DNA of 6,971 nucleotides, taken from positions 1-6,971 of the forward strand of contig WJIM01000314.1 of NCBI GenBank assembly GCA_014730285.1. Reading direction: 5' to 3'. This document shows positions 6,388 to 6,971 of the stretch, one piece after another (the stretch's first letter is position 1; every line of letters begins with the position of its first letter). Origin of the DNA: Candidatus Zixiibacteriota bacterium. Lineage in GTDB: Bacteria > Zixibacteria > MSB-5A5 > JAABVY01. The notes beneath the pieces were generated by a model that saw only the letters and a list, made by a program, of their open reading frames with translations, had not been told where the DNA came from and did no database searches. The translations under genes and the position numbers were made by a program.

Positions 6388-6426
6388 AAAAAAATACCGT
6401 GCCGACATTTTTCAGACGGCACGGTA
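6388..6426 (-). terminator. Rho-independent terminator of the partial dockerin gene
   Basis: TACCGTGCCG (6395-6404) and CGGCACGGTA (6417-6426) form a perfect 10-bp GC-rich stem around a 12-base loop. On the minus strand it is followed at once by seven T (6394 down to 6388). This is a textbook intrinsic terminator, about 70 bases beyond the stop codon at 6497-6499, and it separates the dockerin gene from the protease pair. Confidence 0.9.
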
Positions 6427-6440
6427 ATGGCATTCTATTC

Positions 6441-6472
6441 AATGGAAAGCGTTTGTTATGCCGCTTTCCATT
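6441..6472 (-). other. Second perfect stem-loop between dockerin gene and terminator
   Basis: AATGGAAAGCG (6441-6451) and CGCTTTCCATT (6462-6472) form a perfect 11-bp stem around a 10-base loop. No U-run follows on either strand, so it is not a classic terminator. Lying between the stop codon and the real terminator, it may stabilise the 3' end of the mRNA. Confidence 0.6.
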
Positions 6473-6496
6473 TCAACTTTCGATAAATCACTTAAC

Positions 6497-6971
6497 TTAG
6501 AACGGACAGCAATCGCCGCCGAGACCATCCCATGATCCGGGCGAGCAATCGCCGGGAGCCGCTCCGCCGATAAAGACGTAGTTAATTACCCAAACTGCGT
6601 CGGATACGTTAACCGCGCCGTCACCGTTGGCGTCACCGCAGGCCAGAACAGGCTCAGGCGCTGCGCCGCCAATAAAGACGTAGTTAATGATCCAGACCGC
6701 GTCGGATACGTTAACCGCACCATCATCGTTAGCGTCACCGCAGATACCTGAGCACGGCGGTTCTTCCGCACCGCAGAGCTCATAGTTATCGATAAAGGCA
6801 ATACCCTTATCGATAAGAGCCTGCAGGCCGCTCTCGCCGCTCAAGCTGATTGCCTTGACCTTGCAGATCGTGATGGTATCGTCGGGAGCAATCTCACCTT
6901 CCCAGAACCTGAAGACCGTGTTCAAGTCGGTGTTCGAGTCCGAGAAGACTTCATAGGTGCCGTCAAGACTG
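6497..6971 (-). CDS. Dockerin-type secreted protein, C-terminal part (5' end outside window)
   Basis: The last 157 residues of a larger protein are visible. The frame stays open through the right edge. A TTG at 6925 could be taken as a start, but it is most likely an internal leucine codon because coding-like sequence continues upstream of it. Visible residues 1-65 are beta-rich and unassigned. Residues 73-141 are a dockerin-like module with calcium-ligand sets D79, N81, D83, N87, D90 and D113, N115, D117, N121, D124, repeats 34 residues apart. The end reads GDCSPGSWDG then GGDCCPF, nearly matching the end of the 813-residue protease. Cysteines at 66, 73, 77, 111, 142, 154 and 155 suggest disulphides around the module. 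Its catalytic or binding part lies outside the window, so function is unknown. It has its own terminator. Confidence 0.9.
   Translation of the reverse strand, partial: SLDGTYEVFSDSNTDLNTVFRFWEGEIAPDDTITICKVKAISLSGESGLQALIDKGIAFIDNYELCGAEEPPCSGICGDANDDGAVNVSDAVWIINYVFIGGAAPEPVLACGDANGDGAVNVSDAVWVINYVFIGGAAPGDCSPGSWDGLGGDCCPF
6564..6743 (-). repeat. Tandem dockerin repeats with DNA-level identity
   Basis: Two direct copies offset by 102 bases (34 codons), about 6564-6641 and 6666-6743, encode the two dockerin loops of the partial gene. They share identical runs including ATAAAGACGTAGTTAAT and the 20-base GCGTCGGATACGTTAACCGC. Protein repeats alone would not require such base identity at third codon positions, so recent duplication or homogenisation is likely. 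Confidence 0.75.

Noticed and set aside
6564..6743. CRISPR-like tandem repeat
   Set aside because: The repeats are in-frame dockerin codons with a 34-codon period, inside a coding sequence, without distinct spacers.

Overview
The window looks like bacterial chromosome from the Fibrobacteres-Chlorobi-Bacteroidetes (FCB) side of the tree, most likely an uncultured phylum such as Zixibacteria or a relative. This is inferred from two features. One protein has a C-terminal tail with the NYPNPFNPTT motif typical of the type IX-style sorting / FlgD-like Ig domain of that superphylum. Three others have dockerin-type repeats of the form GDAN-DG-VNVSDAV-INYVFIGG, a style I associate with Zixibacteria-like genomes. 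No database search was possible, so the phylum is tentative.

All four supported genes lie on the minus strand, so transcription runs right to left. From the right edge: (1) the 3' end of a secreted dockerin-type protein (6497 to the edge), followed by two perfect stem-loops, the second with a U-run, which look like its terminator; (2) a 782-residue secreted subtilisin-like (S8) protease (3917-6265); (3) after only 75 bases, a paralogous 813-residue S8 protease (1400-3841), ending at a 15-bp perfect hairpin; (4) a 283-residue secreted protein with a sorting-type tail (274-1125), with its own sigma-70-like promoter and a long hairpin terminator. Further left, a second sigma-70-like promoter (73-101) points out of the window, so another minus-strand gene probably starts beyond base 1. 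No gene is supported on the plus strand, and I see no RNA gene, CRISPR array or mobile element.

Both proteases share one architecture: signal peptide, N-terminal propeptide-like region, S8 catalytic domain, PKD domain, a roughly 140-residue beta-rich domain that resembles a cohesin, and a two-repeat dockerin-like module at the C-terminus. The cohesin-like and dockerin-like parts sit on the same chain in both, and a third protein in the window ends in the same dockerin. This suggests calcium-dependent assembly of secreted proteases at the cell surface, but that is inference. The partial protein and the 813-residue protease also share an unusual cysteine-rich extreme C-terminus (DCC-x-F), and DNA-level identity in their dockerin segments points to recent duplication or gene conversion.
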